DNA of 64,000 nucleotides from the NCBI GenBank assembly GCA_019973155.2, contig BPQB01000006.1, forward strand, positions 620,001 through 684,000, written 5' to 3'. Position numbers and translations under genes: made by a program. The stretch comes from Phanerochaete sordida (Eukaryota > Basidiomycota > Agaricomycetes > Polyporales > Phanerochaetaceae). Positions 19,730 to 31,351 of this stretch are shown piece by piece. The notes under the pieces were generated by a model, which was not told where the DNA came from, made no database searches, and was given only the letters and a program-made list of their open reading frames with translations. The first letter of the stretch is position 1. The number at the start of each line of letters is the position of its first letter.

Positions 19730-21310
19730 ATGCTCGCTTCACAGAGATGCGCTACGCTTGAAAAGCTGCACTGCGAGCTCGCAGACCTCAAACGTAGGAG
19801 AGAAAGTCTCTCCACCGATGCAGACGAGTTGGAAGCACAGATTTGCGCAAAGGTTGAAGCGATTGCGGCACTCGCGCCCGTGTACAAGCTCCCAGACGAC
19901 CTCGTCATCGAGATACTCAACACTGCGTACCTCCACGCCTTCCCACACTGCTGTCGCGACGACGGGCTCGAAAATACGAACTCTCCGCTGGCGGTCAGCC
20001 AGGTCTCGCGATGGTGGCGCCGGCATGCACTCGCGTTGCCCAAGCTCTGGCGCTGCGTGCATCTCACGCCGAAGCAGTCGGCAGGCCAGGGCGAGCTCAC
20101 GCGGCTGTACGTCGCGCGGTCTGTCGGCCAACCGCTGTCCGTCTTCCTCGTCGCATACGAGGAAGACGCCGTCGCGGACCTCACGAGCGCACTCGTCAAC
20201 GAGTTCGGCGGTGCCACATGGAGACGCCTCCGTCCCGCCTGGCAGCACCTCCTCACGCAGAGCGCGCGCTGGCAACACTGCGCCGTGTACACGAACGGGC
20301 GGAGACAGCTCGAAGCGGTCTTGCAAAGTCTCAATGGGCAAGCCTTCCCGCAGCTTGAATACTTCGGCTTGTCGGGCCCACCGAACGAACCGCAGCTCTT
20401 CCAGGACGCGAACGCCATGCTGCACGCGCCGCGCCTCGCTGCGCTGCACGTCACACATGCGCTCCTACCCGACCTCGCCTTTCCGCTCAACCACGTCACA
20501 GACCTCACACTCGAGAACGTGCCGCTGTACGCCGGGGAGTTCCTCCACGCCCTCGCAGCGGCCTCCCAGACGTTACGCACCCTCATCCTAAACTTCATCC
20601 GCTTCCAAGCTGCCCCGCACGGCATGCCTGTGGCGCTCCCAGAGGTGCACCTCCCCGCCCTGCAGATCCTCGTCGCCGAGTTCGTGCGCGACGCGGACGG
20701 CGGGAGCGGCGTGCTGCGCGCGCTGTGCGCCGGCGCGCCCGCGCTGCACACACTTCGCTTCGCGCTCGGCCACGACTTCCTCGGCGCGCTCGCTGCAGGT
20801 GGCGGCGTGCTCCCGTGCGTACGCCGCGTGCAGTGCAACGGGCTCCTCGCGGCCGGCGCAGGTGTGCCCGCAGGCGCGACGCTCTTCGCGGCGCTCCCCG
20901 CGCTCGCGACGTTCCAGGCCGCGCTGCTCGACTGGGCGGGCACGCTCGACGCCGCGCGCGCCGCCGACGAGGAGGCGGGCGCGGGCTGCTGCGTCGCGTG
21001 GCCCGGTCTGCGCACGCTCGTGTTCCACTCGCTTGACGAGGCGCCCGGCCTGCTGCGGTTCGTCGAGCATCGCGTGCGCGTGGATCACCCGCTGGAGAAG
21101 CTCGTACTCGATGACGCGAATCTCGCCCGCCTGAGCCCGGAGGACAGACACCAGTACGAGCAGCACGGCCTCGAGATCATCGGGCACGCACAGGCAGAGC
21201 CCGCGATCCGCTTTGGCTTACGCTCGCTGCAGACGTGGTGGGACTGTGAGACCGACCGGCCGAACTTCGAGTTGTGGAACAGCGAGTGGGAGTTCTGGCA
21301 CCAGTTCTAG
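19730..21310 (+). CDS. F8, F-box-like protein of a different class (526 aa)
   Basis: Intronless protein with an N-terminal predicted coiled coil (residues about 7-45, heptad-like CELADLKRRRESLSTDADEL) followed by an F-box-like segment at about 55-110: LPDDLVIEILNTAYLH, then SPLAVSQVSRWWRRHALALP and LWRCVHL. This coiled-coil plus F-box-like layout is a separate and very common basidiomycete class, and F8 lacks the DKPSL and RPYLF cores and the tail motif of the other members. The remaining 400 residues are leucine-rich and probably repeat-like but without a clear LRR consensus. It sits inside the cluster and ends 121 bases from the stop of F9, which converges on it. Substrate unknown. Confidence 0.82.
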   Translation: MLASQRCATLEKLHCELADLKRRRESLSTDADELEAQICAKVEAIAALAPVYKLPDDLVIEILNTAYLHAFPHCCRDDGLENTNSPLAVSQVSRWWRRHALALPKLWRCVHLTPKQSAGQGELTRLYVARSVGQPLSVFLVAYEEDAVADLTSALVNEFGGATWRRLRPAWQHLLTQSARWQHCAVYTNGRRQLEAVLQSLNGQAFPQLEYFGLSGPPNEPQLFQDANAMLHAPRLAALHVTHALLPDLAFPLNHVTDLTLENVPLYAGEFLHALAAASQTLRTLILNFIRFQAAPHGMPVALPEVHLPALQILVAEFVRDADGGSGVLRALCAGAPALHTLRFALGHDFLGALAAGGGVLPCVRRVQCNGLLAAGAGVPAGATLFAALPALATFQAALLDWAGTLDAARAADEEAGAGCCVAWPGLRTLVFHSLDEAPGLLRFVEHRVRVDHPLEKLVLDDANLARLSPEDRHQYEQHGLEIIGHAQAEPAIRFGLRSLQTWWDCETDRPNFELWNSEWEFWHQF

Positions 21311-21431
21311 AGGTATTCTGGGTATAGAAGTCACTGTACAACAAAGCGCAATCCATGGCACAGAAGACGAACGCAAAGCCCGAGGCTGCTGAGCAATAAA
21401 GATACCGGAATTGATAGGACATGGAAAACGC

Positions 21432-22718
21432 TTACACAAACCGCGCGGTGCCGCTCTCCCAGAGCTGCGGCATCGCACTGACGATCGCCTGCTTTTCGAC
21501 GTCAGGAAGCCCCGTGCCTACGGCGTCGGCGAACTCGACGTGACGAAGGCCCCGGGCAACGCGCGCGAGGAGGACGTCGTACAAGGGCGCCCACGCAGGA
21601 GTCAGCGGGTACGACCGCCAGTCCCACCACTCCGCGCGGAAGAACGCGTACGCGGGGTCGCGCGAGAAGAGGTGCAGCGCGAGGCGCAGCGTGTGCGTGC
21701 CCGCGGGCAGCGCAGGCACGAGCGCGGCGAGGAAGGCGTGCGCCGGCGCGAGCACGCAGGCCCCGTGCGGCCCGTCGCGGCGCGCGGGGTGCTGCGCGGC
21801 GCCGCTGTCCGCGCGGCCGTACACGGGCAGCACGACCGTGACGGCCGCGAGCGCGGGCATCGCGGCGACGTCGAGCGTGCGCAGGAAGCTGAAGTCGAGC
21901 TCCTCGGACGTCGCCGCGACGGCGGGGATGTGCACGCGCAGCTCGAGGTGCCGCAGTGTGCCGCAGACGTCGGCGAGGAGCGCGCGGCAGGCGGCGGTGC
22001 TGTCGCGCGTGAGCACGGGCAGCGTGAGGCGCTCGAGGCCCGCGAGCGGCAGCGCGGCGGAGAGGCCGCGCAGCGGGGCGACGCTGTCGAGGACGAGGGC
22101 GCGCACGCGCGGCGTCGACGCGGGGGCAAGCGCGGGCGGGACGGGGGAGTCGGGGAAGGCCACGGACGGGCCGAGCACGAGCCTGTCGATCGCGCCGAAG
22201 AGGCTGAGGAAGTGCACGACGCCGAGCGGGCAGTCGCCGTCGGGCGCGCTGTACCACCCGGGGATGTGCAGCGCGGCGAGGCGCGGCACGGCGGGCGCGC
22301 CAAGGGGCGCCTCGGCGTGCGTCGGGCAGCACTGCAGGGGGAAGCAGTACAGCGTGAGCGTGCGCAGGCGGGGGAGGCAGCGCAGGGCCGCGGCGAGCGT
22401 GTGGAGCGTGCAGCGCGCTCTACGGCCGGCGACGCAGAGACCCGGCGCCTCGTCCGCGAGGCGCAACGCGACCTGCGACACGTAAGGGCAGACGTGCGGC
22501 GACGCGTGCAGGAAGCCAAGCAGGTCGCCGAGGGGCTGGGGCTCGTCGCGCCGCGCCTTGTACGCGACTGATTCGAAGAGATAGGGCTGGGCGAGGGCTA
22601 GCCAGACGCGGCTGACGCGCGCGCTCGCCTCGAGCGAAGGTTTGTCCATCCTCCGCATGATCATGAGGGTGAGCTCGGGGGGCAGAGCGTAGCTGAAGAA
22701 ACCCTTGCATGCGTCCAT
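21432..22718 (-). CDS. F9, F-box protein (428 aa)
   Basis: Intronless F-box protein. The box is at residues 11-55: LPPELTLMIMRRMDKPSL, then WLALAQPYLFESVAYK, where the usual arginine of R-P-Y-L-F is glutamine. The tail reads VEFADAVGTGLPDVEKQ, then MPQLWESGTARFV. It is most like F10 in its middle (CLPRLRTLTLYCFPL, FLSLFGAIDRLVLG). The frame is open upstream to about 22790 but the first ATG is at 22718, so I start there. Nearly every third base is G or C, which leaves a long open frame on the other strand. It converges with F8. Confidence 0.88.
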   Translation of the reverse strand: MDACKGFFSYALPPELTLMIMRRMDKPSLEASARVSRVWLALAQPYLFESVAYKARRDEPQPLGDLLGFLHASPHVCPYVSQVALRLADEAPGLCVAGRRARCTLHTLAAALRCLPRLRTLTLYCFPLQCCPTHAEAPLGAPAVPRLAALHIPGWYSAPDGDCPLGVVHFLSLFGAIDRLVLGPSVAFPDSPVPPALAPASTPRVRALVLDSVAPLRGLSAALPLAGLERLTLPVLTRDSTAACRALLADVCGTLRHLELRVHIPAVAATSEELDFSFLRTLDVAAMPALAAVTVVLPVYGRADSGAAQHPARRDGPHGACVLAPAHAFLAALVPALPAGTHTLRLALHLFSRDPAYAFFRAEWWDWRSYPLTPAWAPLYDVLLARVARGLRHVEFADAVGTGLPDVEKQAIVSAMPQLWESGTARFV

Positions 22719-23554
22719 CTTGTCCAGGGGATCAAGCTTTCGAACGTGGTCAGTCGTCGAGATTTGTCTGCACGGTAAACACTCACTCAAATGACGGCGA
22801 CTTCTCGCTGAACGCTATGGGGACGAAGTCAACGATGGTGGGCTACGCAAGAGGAGCTGCAGGCACTCACCACGGCAGTCAGGGGTGAAACGTCGAGCCA
22901 CCGCAACGCAGTGGTGCTCTGCCATTATATGCATCTGAGACGTGAGGCGTTGTCTCATTGTCTGCAAGTCGAGTCCCCGAACCGAAACGCCCGAATCATA
23001 AGGCCGGGTGTGCGCGCATCGCGTGCGGGAGCCGCCGCGGGACGCTATCAAGGCCCTCTGCCAAAATCTGTGCGTGGATAGACGGGAACAGCGTCCCCTC
23101 GTGGTGATGCTCACCTCTGGAGGCCTTCATCTGCCGCTTCAGCGGCGGCGCGCGAGGGGTCGAGGCTCGGCTGCTGTAAACTTTGACAGCCTTCTAGGGA
23201 GGTACCTGAGATGTGGACGCGCTGGGGGCAAGGTAGCGCGGCAGGGTCAGGTCGAAGGCGGGCGTGCAGCAGCGACGGGCGTGCAGCAGGGCCGGGGATC
23301 ATGAGGAGAAAGCGAATCAAGTCGAATGATAGCTACAGAACAACAGAATGGCTTGCGAAACTATTCACAAAAATTACACGGTGATAAATACTATAGGAAG
23401 CCGTAACCAAATCTCTAGCGTACGGGGGACAACGTGGTGCGTGCACCATGTATGAAGTAATCGCGGAAACCAATCCTGAGCCAGTCCGCCGCCGTGCTGC
23501 GCTGCACCCCTGCCGCGCATCATCCCTGACACCACAGCTGCGCTGCGCCCCGCA
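22719..23554. other. intergenic region F9 promoter / TF 3' end
   Basis: About 0.8 kb between the start of F9 and the stop of the transcription factor, both on the minus strand. It should hold the F9 promoter and the factor's 3' region. No gene or repeat was recognised. Confidence 0.45.
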
Positions 23555-26500
23555 TCACGCGACGGGCCCGCTGCGTATCTGATTGATGAGGCTCTCCCAG
23601 TAGTTCCAGTCGAGCCCGTCCGCGTCCGCAGGGGCCGCCGCGCCCCCGGGGCCCGCGGGCGCGACGCCGGCGGCCATCGCGCCCGTCCAGTCGCCGACGC
23701 CGCTCGCGGACCACGGCACGTTCTGCGCGCCGGACATGCCGTCGACGGTCGGCGCGCCGGTGAAGACGTTGCACCACTGGTCGAGGAGCGACTGCGCGGG
23801 GCCGTCGTCCTCGTGGCTCGGCGAGCCCGAGCCCGACTGCGACGTGCTGTCTGAGCGCTGGATGTGCGCGACCGCCGGGTGCGCGCTCGCGTACGGCGGC
23901 GACGGGTACTGCTGCAGCGTCGGCGACGAGCCGTTCGTGAACTGCGGGCCCGCGACCTGGTGCGGGCCGTATCCGCGCGGAGACGAGAGCTGGAGCAGCA
24001 GCTGGGCCTCGTTGTGAGGTCTGTCGTGCATCTGCTGGGGAGACGCGGTAAGAGGCACGGAGGCATCGTCAAGGCGCGGCGAGCCCTTGGCGATGAGCTG
24101 CGCTTTGCTCTTGAGGAACTGGATGATCTTCAGCTCCCGTTTTGTAGTGTTGTCCTGGTCACAGTCGTGGTCCTCGATGAAAGCGTCCAGCACCTGGTGC
24201 ATCGTCTCGGCATCCTTGCCTTTGGGGTATAGGACCAAGTAGATGCCGCTGATCATGGCCGCCTGGAACTCGCGATATGCGCTGGTGACAGGGTCGCGGA
24301 CGTCCTTGATGGCGGCAGTAGTCAAGAAATTCCGGCGGAACTTGTAGTCCTTCATCGCCGACTCGAAGCAGGCCTGGCGCGAGCGCAAGTATTTGTCGGA
24401 GCCAAGCCGACGGAGAAGATATGGTCGATGCAGGGTAATGCGCACGAAGAGAATTTCCGTGACCAGGAGGAAACGGTGTGCCGGGAGGTAAGGATGGCTC
24501 TCATCCAGGGAGGTGTCGGGGTCGAATGTAAAGTGAGGCGGCAGGTTATTGACAAATTTTACCAGTTCGTCGTCAAGCTGCACGACCTCTGCGTAGTGCT
24601 TAACGCCGTTGACTCGTTGGAAGTGGTGTACGATGCGCCCCATGATGCCAGAAAGAGTGTGTCGCAGCACGATGTACGTCATTTTCGTGGGCTGGTTGAG
24701 CGGCAGAGGGCCCCTGACGATCACGTTGTTCTCGTCGTCGACGTTAGCAGGCGGCAGCGTCGAAGTGTAGTCGTCTTGGATAGCCATCGGACGACCAAGC
24801 ACCAACGCGTATGACCGGTCGGCGTGGTACAAATACGACCTACAAGACTGTTACGACTTCAGGGAGTGAACATTACCAGCAGTGCGTACCATATTCTGCG
24901 CCTATGTTCGACAAGGAATGGATCGTGTCGCTGTGCAGGTGGTCAGCAAAGCAGCGTATGCAATACAATTTGCTGCTTACCAGATGACCGGGGTCGCGGT
25001 GCAAGCCAAGCGCCTGTGCAGTCCGCACAGCCGCGCCAAGCTGACTCCAGCACTCTGTCATCTTGCGGTCGAACAGCAGGAACCGGGCACTCTGGTCGCC
25101 GTGAGCCTCGGCCAGCAATTTCCAAGCGGCATTGCAGCTCACCAATAAGCGCGTCAACACTAGCTCCAAGCAGTCCGTGTGGATCGCGGCCGCGATCAGT
25201 AGTGATCGCCGCGCTGAGACAGGGGTGTCAGCGTCCGTAGGTCAGCGGAAGGCGGGGGGAGCGGACTCACAACACCAGTAGTAGCGTGAGGATGTTAGTC
25301 TCCGCGTCCTTGAGTCGCCTGCAAGCTGCTCCGGTGCGAGGCGCACGGATATCGCAAGGATGACGAATAGGAGGGGGAGGATTCGGAACTCGTTAGGGTT
25401 GATTGCGGCGCCCTCGTTGTATAATGAGTTGCAACCCGTGCGGAAGTTCTTCTCGGAGACGGGGTATCTCGTCCAGTTGCTGGGAAAGAAAGGTCAGCAG
25501 ACGATCGGGTCAAGAGAAAGACGTCATACCTTGAGGTGAAATACAGATCCACGAACTTCTCAGCAAGTGGACGAGGCGGCAGCTCGTGCAGCAGCTCGGA
25601 GATCTTGTGCGGTGCTACGCCGCACTCTTGCACGAGGGCCTTCAGGTTCTCTGCCGGAGTCGAGACCGCGGAGGCGAGCAACGCCTTCGTATCTTCCTGG
25701 AAGATATCTGGTGGCAACTGGTCGATGGAGAGAGCCTTGCCGTGGGGATGTTCCGGTTCATTAGGTGATTCGACCATGTGTTGTAACTGATTCATCAAGA
25801 TGAGAAGATTTGCGCAGACATCGACTTCTGCGTGAAAACGTACCTTTTCTAGCATCGCTGGAGCGGCTACACTGCCAGAGGCAGTCGTACCAAACCAGGA
25901 GCCGCTGTCGTAAATCCCGGCGGTCAGATCTTCTTCGTCCGCTTGCGAGTTCCTGTCATCGTCGTAACTATGGGAGTCACCGTTGGTGTCATGGGCCGAG
26001 CTGGCGTTCCAGTGCTGGGGAAGGGCAGTCTGGATGATCTGCTCGACGCGCGTGAGGCGGGCGGCGAGGTCCTGGTCGGACTTGCCGGGCGTATACGGCT
26101 GGCAGAGTTCAGGGACTTTGCGGGCGACGCACTGGTGTCGAAATGGCGGTCAGTACCGGCTCGACACGAGTCGTCAAGTGAATAGGGGACAAGATCGCAT
26201 TCAGATGCGGCGGCTAATGCCTGATCCCGGGTGCCCGGAGGCGCGCACTTCGCAGCTTTCCATCGCTCCCGGGATCGCTCACCGCCACCTCAATATTGAG
26301 ATGTAAAAAACAGCACGTACATGTGAGCAAGGCACTTGTCGATCGCACTGCATATGCAAGCTTGGTTAGTCATCGTGGACGTAGGCCCGGCAGGAAACAG
26401 CGCACCTTCTGCTTTCTGCGATGGCACTCGCCGCAGGAATAGCTGTAATGGATGACGACAGAGGTCAGCGCTAGGCCTCGAGCGGGATAAGATAAAGGTG

Positions 26501-27032
26501 ATGATTGGCTCGAGAGGGCGACATGCGCTGGGACGTGCGAGGATTGGCAGCGTGGAGGGGAGCTGTCCTCGCATATTACTTGCGAAGACCGGGCGCAGGC
26601 CATCTGAGACCGAGAGGTGATTCGAGGGGAGGATTCGAAGGTCCTTCCAGCGCTCTGATCGTATTTGCATTGTCTGCAGTGGAGAGGCACCGGTGGGCCG
26701 GAGGGTAACGAGCGTGAGTCAGCGAAATTGGCATCGGCATGTGCGATATCCTAGCCGAGGGAAAGATGGTCAGAGGGACGAGGGAAAGCAGTGAGTGCGC
26801 GGCGGGGTACTCACCTTGCTGTGCCGCGCGTGTGCCCTTCCGCCCAAGCGTCCGCAACCTCTCGAGCCAGGGGGTAGGGAAGAGGCGAAGACACATACCT
26901 GACGCGCGTCCTGGCCTTCTTGGCAGCGCGGCCGTTGGTGCTGTCGTCGTCTTCTACCTTTCTTCTTGAGCCGATGTGGTGTGCCTCAGGAGTGCCCTGG
27001 GAGGGGGGAGAGTTGGGGGAGGTCTTGACCAT
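23555..27032 (-). CDS. Zn(II)2Cys6 fungal transcription factor (836 aa, 9 exons)
   Basis: Nuclear DNA-binding regulator. Exons, in order of transcription: 27032-26899, 26442-26406, 26347-26321, 26131-25844, 25786-25530, 25479-25271, 25213-24981, 24930-24890, 24839-23555. The spliced product has a textbook zinc cluster at residues 48-76, C-x2-C-x6-C-x5-C-x2-C-x8-C, preceded by a basic stretch (AAKKARTR). A short coiled-coil linker follows (LAARLTRVEQIIQTAL). The fungal-specific middle homology domain spans about 280-560, with LGLHRD, EHRRRIWSYLYHADRSYAL and LHRPYLLRR as landmarks. The C-terminus is Ser/Pro/Gln-rich, with a possible activation region at DGLDWNYWESLINQI. The zinc cluster is cut by two introns so that exons 2 and 3 are only 37 and 27 bases. 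No target genes can be named. Confidence 0.9.
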
Positions 27033-28740
27033 GGCGGCGGGATGCACAGGGCCGGGTCAGAGGCGTAGCATCAACGGAGTGGGTATATGCGGCGGTGGGA
27101 GGGGCGCAGGGACGTTTTAAATAGCGTCAAGCAGAGATGAGGGGAGACGGAAAGAGTCAGAGCGAGCGACTCTCATGACGGCCAAATTCAAAGAGAGCAG
27201 GCCCAGCACGTGGCTTCCGAAGGCGTTAATTCACGCATCTAGGCGCCGCCCAATCCAATCCATCCCGCGCAGACGCCCAAGGCTGAGACGCCTGGCCCCG
27301 ACGCTCGCGCTGCGAGCTCCGACGACCCCAGCCTCGTCCATGTCGTCCCCTGCAATGTCCGAACGACAGCGGCGACAACTCCGATGCACGCGACACTCGC
27401 CTCGTTCCGTGCTATTCCCTATGCGCTCATTGGCCTGCTCGACGGCGACCCGGGGACAAGGGAAATGTGCCAGCCGGTCGCGGAACACGCTGACCCTTCC
27501 GAGCCCTGTCTCCGAGCTCGTCCAGGGCAGGACGCTTCCATCCCCCCGCTCCTGCGCCCCCAGCTCTTATATACCTCGCCCAACAATTGCAAATCTGCGC
27601 AACGAGGGAACCACAACGCCTCTCGCTGTCGGCCGTCGCGAGTCGTTCTCCAGTTCTGTCTCGTCCCGCTTCCCCGTCAGGCCGCGGTGGCTGTGCGCGC
27701 CTCCGCTGCGTGCTGCCTCAGCAGCAGTTGACACGGCGTCGTAGCTCCTTTCAACCTACACTCCATGCCGTCACCTCTGACAGAAGCTGTGAACGCCGAG
27801 CATCTGCGTGCCAGGGCACCCAGGCTGCCTCTGACGCCGCACTCTCGTACATTCTGTCGCGCTCGTCCCCGCCCGCGCTATGACCTGCGCGGCCCTCATA
27901 GCTACGGGACGGAGCAAGTCGGGGCAGCCCATGGGCAGGCCCGGATGCAAAGCACATCGCGAAGGCGCCTCGTTCTGCCACGGTTCCGCAGAGACCTCGT
28001 CCATCGGGTGCACTGTGGACGCCCGTGGGTCACCAGGAGACGCAACGGTGAGTGCCAGCCGTAACTACGCTATGAAGAACCGCAGTCAAGCTCGCCTTCC
28101 ACAACTGTTCACTGTGATGCTCTAGTTTCGATCATGATTAACCAGTCGACAGGGCAGCTGTGCCATCTTCGGCAATGTCGGACTGTCCGCCCAGTACACG
28201 AACCCGCGTGCCCCCTTAGCTAAGACATCCTTCACGGACCTGGAATAGAGTCGCTTACCTAGTCCGTGTCAATAACTCCGGCGGCAGCGCTGTTCCAGGA
28301 TGTTGGCGGCAGAGTGCGCCTCTAGACCTTCAATACATAGAGATCCCTCTATGACGGCCTTGGACACTTTTATCAATATACTGCGGTACTTGTTGATTCA
28401 GATCCATAAAACCATCTGTACGCTCCTGTGCGTGACACCATGGCAAATGGACCGGGCTGGACTTTCTACACGGAGCGAGATATTTACGGGCGGGGCAGTA
28501 TCGCTGGGCGGTGCACGGGGTCCATGTGAGATTGATGCGCCCTCCCGACGCCCGCCCCGCCACAAAGCGCCGAGACGGAAGGGACGTCCGAGCATGGGCT
28601 TGCGACTCTCTTCACGACCAGCACCGCGTTCTAGTCACCTCCTCCCTCTCTTTTCTCCCTTATCGCCACAGCTCGACCAACGACTGTTGTATTCGCGTGC
28701 TGAAGGCAGCCAGCCACAACGGCCCATCATTCAACACGCT
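27033..28740. promoter_or_regulatory. divergent intergenic region TF/Med17
   Basis: About 1.7 kb between two divergently transcribed genes, so it contains both promoters. Open frames of up to about 190 codons occur (for example 27175-27744) but have no domain, no homologous look and overlap others on both strands. An unusually long regulatory region for the transcription factor is plausible; a small unannotated gene cannot be excluded. Confidence 0.4.
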
Positions 28741-30962
28741 ATGGATGAACCAGAGTGGAAGAAGTTGAAGCTCTCGCTCGAGCGGCCGTACAAGGATGAC
28801 TCGGGCAAGCCTATCCCCACTCTGCTCGATATCACGCCAGAGGGCGAGCAGATATACGAACCGTGAGTTCAACCCACACCTTGTGCGTGTCTGAGTGCTA
28901 GAGCGCGTCGCAGGCCGGAAGACCCCATCTCGAAAGTCGGCGAGAACCTGCGGCGCATCTTCCTCGAGCGCGGCGTGGACTTCTTCGAGCGGTACGAGCA
29001 CGGCGTCGAGGCTCCGAAGGACGAGGCGGGCGAGGAGCGGCCGCGGGACGAGGACGAGGACGTGCAGCTGCAGCCCATGACGCCCGAGGACCTCTTCAAG
29101 ATGCGCCTGGACATCATGCCCCAGCTGCAGTGAGTGCGCGCATCGGTGCCCGGGGGCACGGCGAGAATTCACCAAGTCTAGTATAGCCCTCGGCGAGATG
29201 TGCCAGGCGCGGGACCTCCTGTCGCTCCTGCTCGCCACGGCGCCGCCGCCCCAGATCCCCGGCATCACGCAGGCCCCCGCGGCGCCGCAGGGCCCGTCGA
29301 CGCTGAACGCGAGCCTCGTCGCGAAGCCGCCGCCGATCCAGTCCGTGCAGGCGTTCAACGCGCAGCTCGTCGTCGGCGGGAAGGACCTCGCGCTGCGGAA
29401 GGCCGCGGACCTGCTCAAGGCCGCCGCGGGCAGTGTGGAGAAGAGCTGCAGCCTCAGCGAGCGGTACTGGGTCGACGCGCTGAAGATAAGGCGGGGCAAT
29501 TGGGGGCTCATACCGGCGCCGCTGCCGTTCGGGACCGCGATGGGCCGCGGCGCGGACAAGACGTCGAAAGACTTTCTGGTTGCGTTTAGCTTGGAAGAAT
29601 GTAGGTTCATGTTAACAATAGCTTCGGTCGTCCTCACAGATTCTCTCCAGCCCCTGTCGTCTTCCGGAGACGCGCTATAGGCCGGATACCGACCTTCGAC
29701 ACTACAGCTGGCACGCTCGAATATCCGCTCAGGCAGTTCACGCGTCTGCAAGTGTCTATCATTCGCACTGTTGATGGCTCACGTCGGGTGACAAAGAACA
29801 CTCCGCGATTTTTCGACGAGACACAGCTGGAGGATTCCCTACGCGCTGCACAAGCCGAGGTTGTACAACAGGAAATATTCGCCGCTTTGATAAGAGAGAC
29901 CAGCAATCTTCCAACAGCATCCGCTCGGGTCTCGGAACGGCTCATCGCTATCGAAGCCGCACAAGCTACAGAACTCAGGTTCGAGCTGGTGTGTCTTCTC
30001 CATCTTCCATCTAGTGTCCGCCACTGACAGATTCGGCAGGTTGACAGCGAAAATACCACCAGTGAGCAGGAGGGTACGAGCCAACAGGACGCTGTCTGCG
30101 ACCTCATTTTCGCCGCGCTGCATGTTCTGCTGCTGCGCGCCCACAGCTTCATGAAGGCACATCGTATTGGACGCACGGGCGTGCTGCGCTCTGCCTTGCC
30201 CGCGCAGCCGGTGGCCCCACCTCCTCTGCTGCTACCTATCGTAGAGCTGCTGCAGTACCGCGTCTTCTGCGACCGGGTGCACGCCGAGGTGCGGCGCATG
30301 GCGGCCGGGCTCGAGGCCGCGGGCGTGCCCGTGAAGCTGCGCGCGAACCGCGTCGGCGAGAACGGCGCGCAGCTCGTCGAGATGCTCTCGCGCACGGACG
30401 GCCCGCAGACGCTCGGCGGCGAGACGCAGCTGCGCATCGACAACCGGTGCGGCCTGCGCTCCCTCTGCCCGCGAACGCTGTTGCTGATGCGCTGGCAGGC
30501 ACACGCTCCGCTTCACCTACGTGTCGCCGTCGTCGCTCACCGCGCACCTCCCGCAGGCGACGCTCGTCGTCGCGTCCATCACGCACCTGACGCAGCTCCT
30601 CTTCGACGAGGTCAGCCGCTGCCTGCTCGCCCGCATATCCGACGTGGGGTCTGAGATGTGCGAGGCCGTGCACGGGACGTGGTTCGTCGACCTGCTCGCC
30701 GGGCGGACGGTCGGCCGCTGGGAGGGGCACGTCCTGTATGTCGACATTTCCCTCGTCTGATGACGTCGCCGCGGTGGCTGAACTCTGCGGCAGGACATTC
30801 CAGGTCACGTTCACGGAGGACTCCAGCGTCGTCTGCACGGCCACCACGATCGCGAGCAGCACGGCGCCGGCGATGGACAGGTACACCGTGGCGACGAAGC
30901 CGGAGACGACCCTGCTGGACTGGGTGCGCCGGACGGTCGACGCCGCGCTCAGCGCGCCATAG
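28741..30962 (+). CDS. MED17: Mediator head subunit Med17 (7 exons, 635 aa)
   Basis: Subunit of the Mediator head module, the scaffold that links activators to RNA polymerase II. Exons by phase: 28741-28862, 28914-29129, 29182-29600, 29651-29988, 30040-30446, 30499-30735, 30794-30962. Family landmarks are the start MDEPEWKKLKLSLERPYKDD, then RIFLERGVDFFERY, LHIALGEMCQARDLLSLLL, VFRRRAIGRIP and RFTYVSPSSL. A canonical donor (GTATGT at 30736) near the end joins to a last exon encoding FQVTFTEDSSVVCTA and LLDWVRRTVDAAL. Without that splice the frame would stop at 30760 and lose the conserved end. The acceptor of exon 4 was chosen at 29650 because the nearer AG at 29639 breaks the frame. The long antisense frame here is not supported. 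Confidence 0.88.
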
Positions 30963-31351
30963 CACCCGCCTGTACGAACCTGTTTCCCACACGGACTGTG
31001 CGCGAGAATAAAAAACACCGTCCTGTGTCTTTGTGTGCCCGCGGAATGGAAGTGCGGAAATCTCCCATCGATGTGTGCATCAGCCCGTGCGCGGCAGGCG
31101 CTCCGCGCGGTGCCGCACCTGACCTGCTCGCCCGAGCCCTCGCCTATCGCCTTGTTCTCGGACGGCCATCTTCGACTCTGCGGCTGTCTCTAACAGCGCA
31201 CACGGCGAGTCTTCTTGGGAAGACTCTGGTGAAACTCCCTTCTGGTTGCAACCCGACGCGATAGCCGGAGACGGGCGGTAAGCTGACCATCGCTGGATGC
31301 TCTCCAAGCCATACAGCATGTAGCTCACTATGCGTGCCGCACTCAAGGACC
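30963..31351. other. intergenic region Med17 to F10
   Basis: About 390 bases with the Med17 3' region and the F10 promoter. The open frame of F10 extends a few codons into this region (to 31334) but without an in-frame ATG. No other feature seen. Confidence 0.45.

Noticed and set aside
27175..27744. 189-codon frame between the transcription factor and Med17
   Set aside because: Low-complexity Arg/Ser/Pro-rich sequence, overlapping frames on both strands and no domain; treated as promoter region.
30738..30962. Separate small gene after Med17
   Set aside because: A canonical intron joins this frame to Med17 in phase, and its content fits the Med17 C-terminus, so it is the last exon rather than a separate gene.
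30236..31018. 260-codon minus-strand frame over the end of Med17
   Set aside because: It overlaps Med17 coding exons; the Arg-rich sequence has no family features, and the opposite strand has a spliced, conserved product.
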